NCBI GenBank assembly: GCA_963743015.1 | Contig: CAVUOD010000020.1 | Location: 62,001-126,000, forward strand | DNA: 64,000 nt | DNA from: CAVSRC01 sp963743015 | GTDB taxonomy: Bacteria > Pseudomonadota > Alphaproteobacteria > Rhizobiales > Kaistiaceae | Reading direction: 5' to 3' | Shown here: positions 63,248-64,000 of the stretch, piece by piece | How the letters are laid out: every line of letters starts with the position of its first letter | Position numbering within the stretch: position 1 is the first letter of the stretch | Made by a program: the position numbers and the translations under genes | Notes under the pieces: generated by a model | The model's input: only the letters and a program-made list of their open reading frames with translations | Told to the model about the DNA's origin: nothing | Databases searched by the model: none

Positions 63248-64000
63248 CTACGCCCTCCACCACGTGTGGAAGTGGTGCACCGGCCCCCTGCCCTTGCCGA
63301 TCGCGAGCGTATCGGCGGCGGCCAGCGCCTGCGTCAGATACTCCTTGGCGGCGGCAACCGCCGTCTCCAGATCGCGGCCAGGGCGAGGCCGGCGGCGATC
63401 GCCGAGGACAGGGTGCAGCCGGTGCCGTGCGTGTTGTCGGTGGGAATCCGCGGCGCCGTCAGCCAGCGCCCGCCGGCCGCGCTGAGCAGGTAGTCGGCGC
63501 TTTCCGCACCGCCGGCGTGCCCGCCCTTGACCAGCACCGCCTGCGGCCCGAGCGCCAGGAGCCGCCTGGCCTGCGCTTCCATCGCCATGCCATCGGCCGC
63601 TACCGGCTCGCCGGTGAGCCGCGCCGCCTCCGGCAGGTTGGGCGTCACCACCATGGCGCGCGGGATGAGCAGGTTGCGGATGGCGGCGACCGCCACGTCG
63701 GGCACCAGCGGATCGCCGCTCGCCGCCACCATGACCGGGTCGAGCACGACGCGGCTCTGGCGCCAGCGGTCAAGGCCATCGGCCACCGCGGCGATCACGT
63801 CGGGTGCGCCGAGCATGCCGATCTTCACCGCATCGACGGCGAGGTCGGAGAAGACGGCGTCGATCTCTTCCGTGACGAAATCGGCCGGGACCGCGTGGAT
63901 GGCCGCGACCCCTCGCGTGTTCTGCGCGGTCAGCGCGGTCACCACCGAAGCGCCATAGACGCCGAGCGCCGAGAAGGTCTTCAGGTCGGCCTGGATGCCG
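63248..64000 (-). CDS. thiD: Hydroxymethylpyrimidine (phosphate) kinase ThiD, partial, one frame break
   Basis: Makes HMP pyrophosphate in thiamin synthesis. The window holds about 250 C-terminal residues: GASVVTALTAQNTRGVAAIH, EEIDAVFSDLAVDAVKIGML, VLDPVMVAASGDPLV, PNLPEAARLTGEPV, AVLVKGGHAGGAESADYLLS, PTDNTHGTGCTLSSAIAAGL with the catalytic Cys of the GTGCTLSS anion hole. A one-base break near 63388 follows, then DLETAVAAAKEYLTQALAAA and GPVHHFHTWWRA with the stop at 63248. The N-terminus lies beyond 64000. Confidence 0.9.

Noticed and set aside
1..64000. tRNA or rRNA genes
   Set aside because: I looked for T-loop words such as GGTTCGAATCC and for rRNA signatures and recognised none; a proper tRNAscan run was not possible.

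Overview
The window is GC-rich DNA from an alphaproteobacterium, most likely an unidentified member of the Hyphomicrobiales (Rhizobiales). The evidence is a RecA start of rhizobial type with a GTTC-type LexA site, a full-length CckA hybrid kinase, a BA14K lectin-like protein, a one-cysteine DksA, the SixA / YcjX / YcjF cluster, and a giant coiled-coil repeat protein. No rRNA or tRNA gene was recognised.

Layout. 1-700: start of recA (leaving the window), its SOS site and the relic of an IS1-like element. 700-5.4 kb: minus-strand housekeeping genes (cation efflux, LOG protein, metallo-beta-lactamase RNase, SDR). 5.5-7.4 kb: psuK-psuG for pseudouridine breakdown, psuG frameshifted. 7.4-11.3 kb: a DUF4062-STAND-transmembrane NTPase diverging from a polytopic membrane protein. 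11.3-17.25 kb: an accessory block with dispersed repeats, a restriction-modification gene broken by an IS3-family element, a small duplicated gene and a stranded tail of cckA. 17.25-31 kb: small conserved proteins, a ribitol-dehydrogenase-like SDR, cckA, a FliO-like protein, dksA, secreted mutarotase, HAD phosphatase, BA14K protein, sixA, and ycjX-ycjF. 31-37 kb: galactonate dehydratase, cupin, SRPBCC protein, an MMPL/RND exporter with its periplasmic partner. 37-40.5 kb: a nickel ECF operon (nikMN-nikQ-nikO-nikR) with a NikR-type operator in front. 40.5-47.2 kb: two regulators, twin GYD proteins, methyltransferase, SnoaL-like protein, SDR, ketopantoate reductase. 47.4-49.5 kb: a large membrane protein with a TIR-like C-terminus. 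49.6-52.7 kb: ferredoxin-NADP reductase, Arr-type rifampin ADP-ribosyltransferase, 2Fe-2S ferredoxin, Hpt protein. 53-58.2 kb: the coiled-coil repeat protein. 58.3-64 kb: small exported proteins, Ser/Thr dehydratase, glycosyltransferase, LysE exporter, FAH hydrolase and thiD (running off the window).

A caution for every user: about twenty single-base frame breaks interrupt genes whose two halves are otherwise perfectly conserved (psuG, ycjX, dgoD, nikR, nikO, nikQ, nikM, panE, fnr, arr, thiD and others). The simplest explanation is indel error in the assembly rather than gene decay. I annotate such genes over their full span and give the break position. Only the IS-split restriction gene, the cckA tail copy and the IS1-like relic look like real pseudogenes.

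The most interesting unexplained items are the solitary DUF4062-STAND-membrane NTPase, the TIR-like membrane protein, the duplication of a small gene plus the cckA tail around 17 kb, the NikR operator with 17 instead of 16 spacer bases, and an untranslated, structured-looking stretch at 11.5-11.8 kb.
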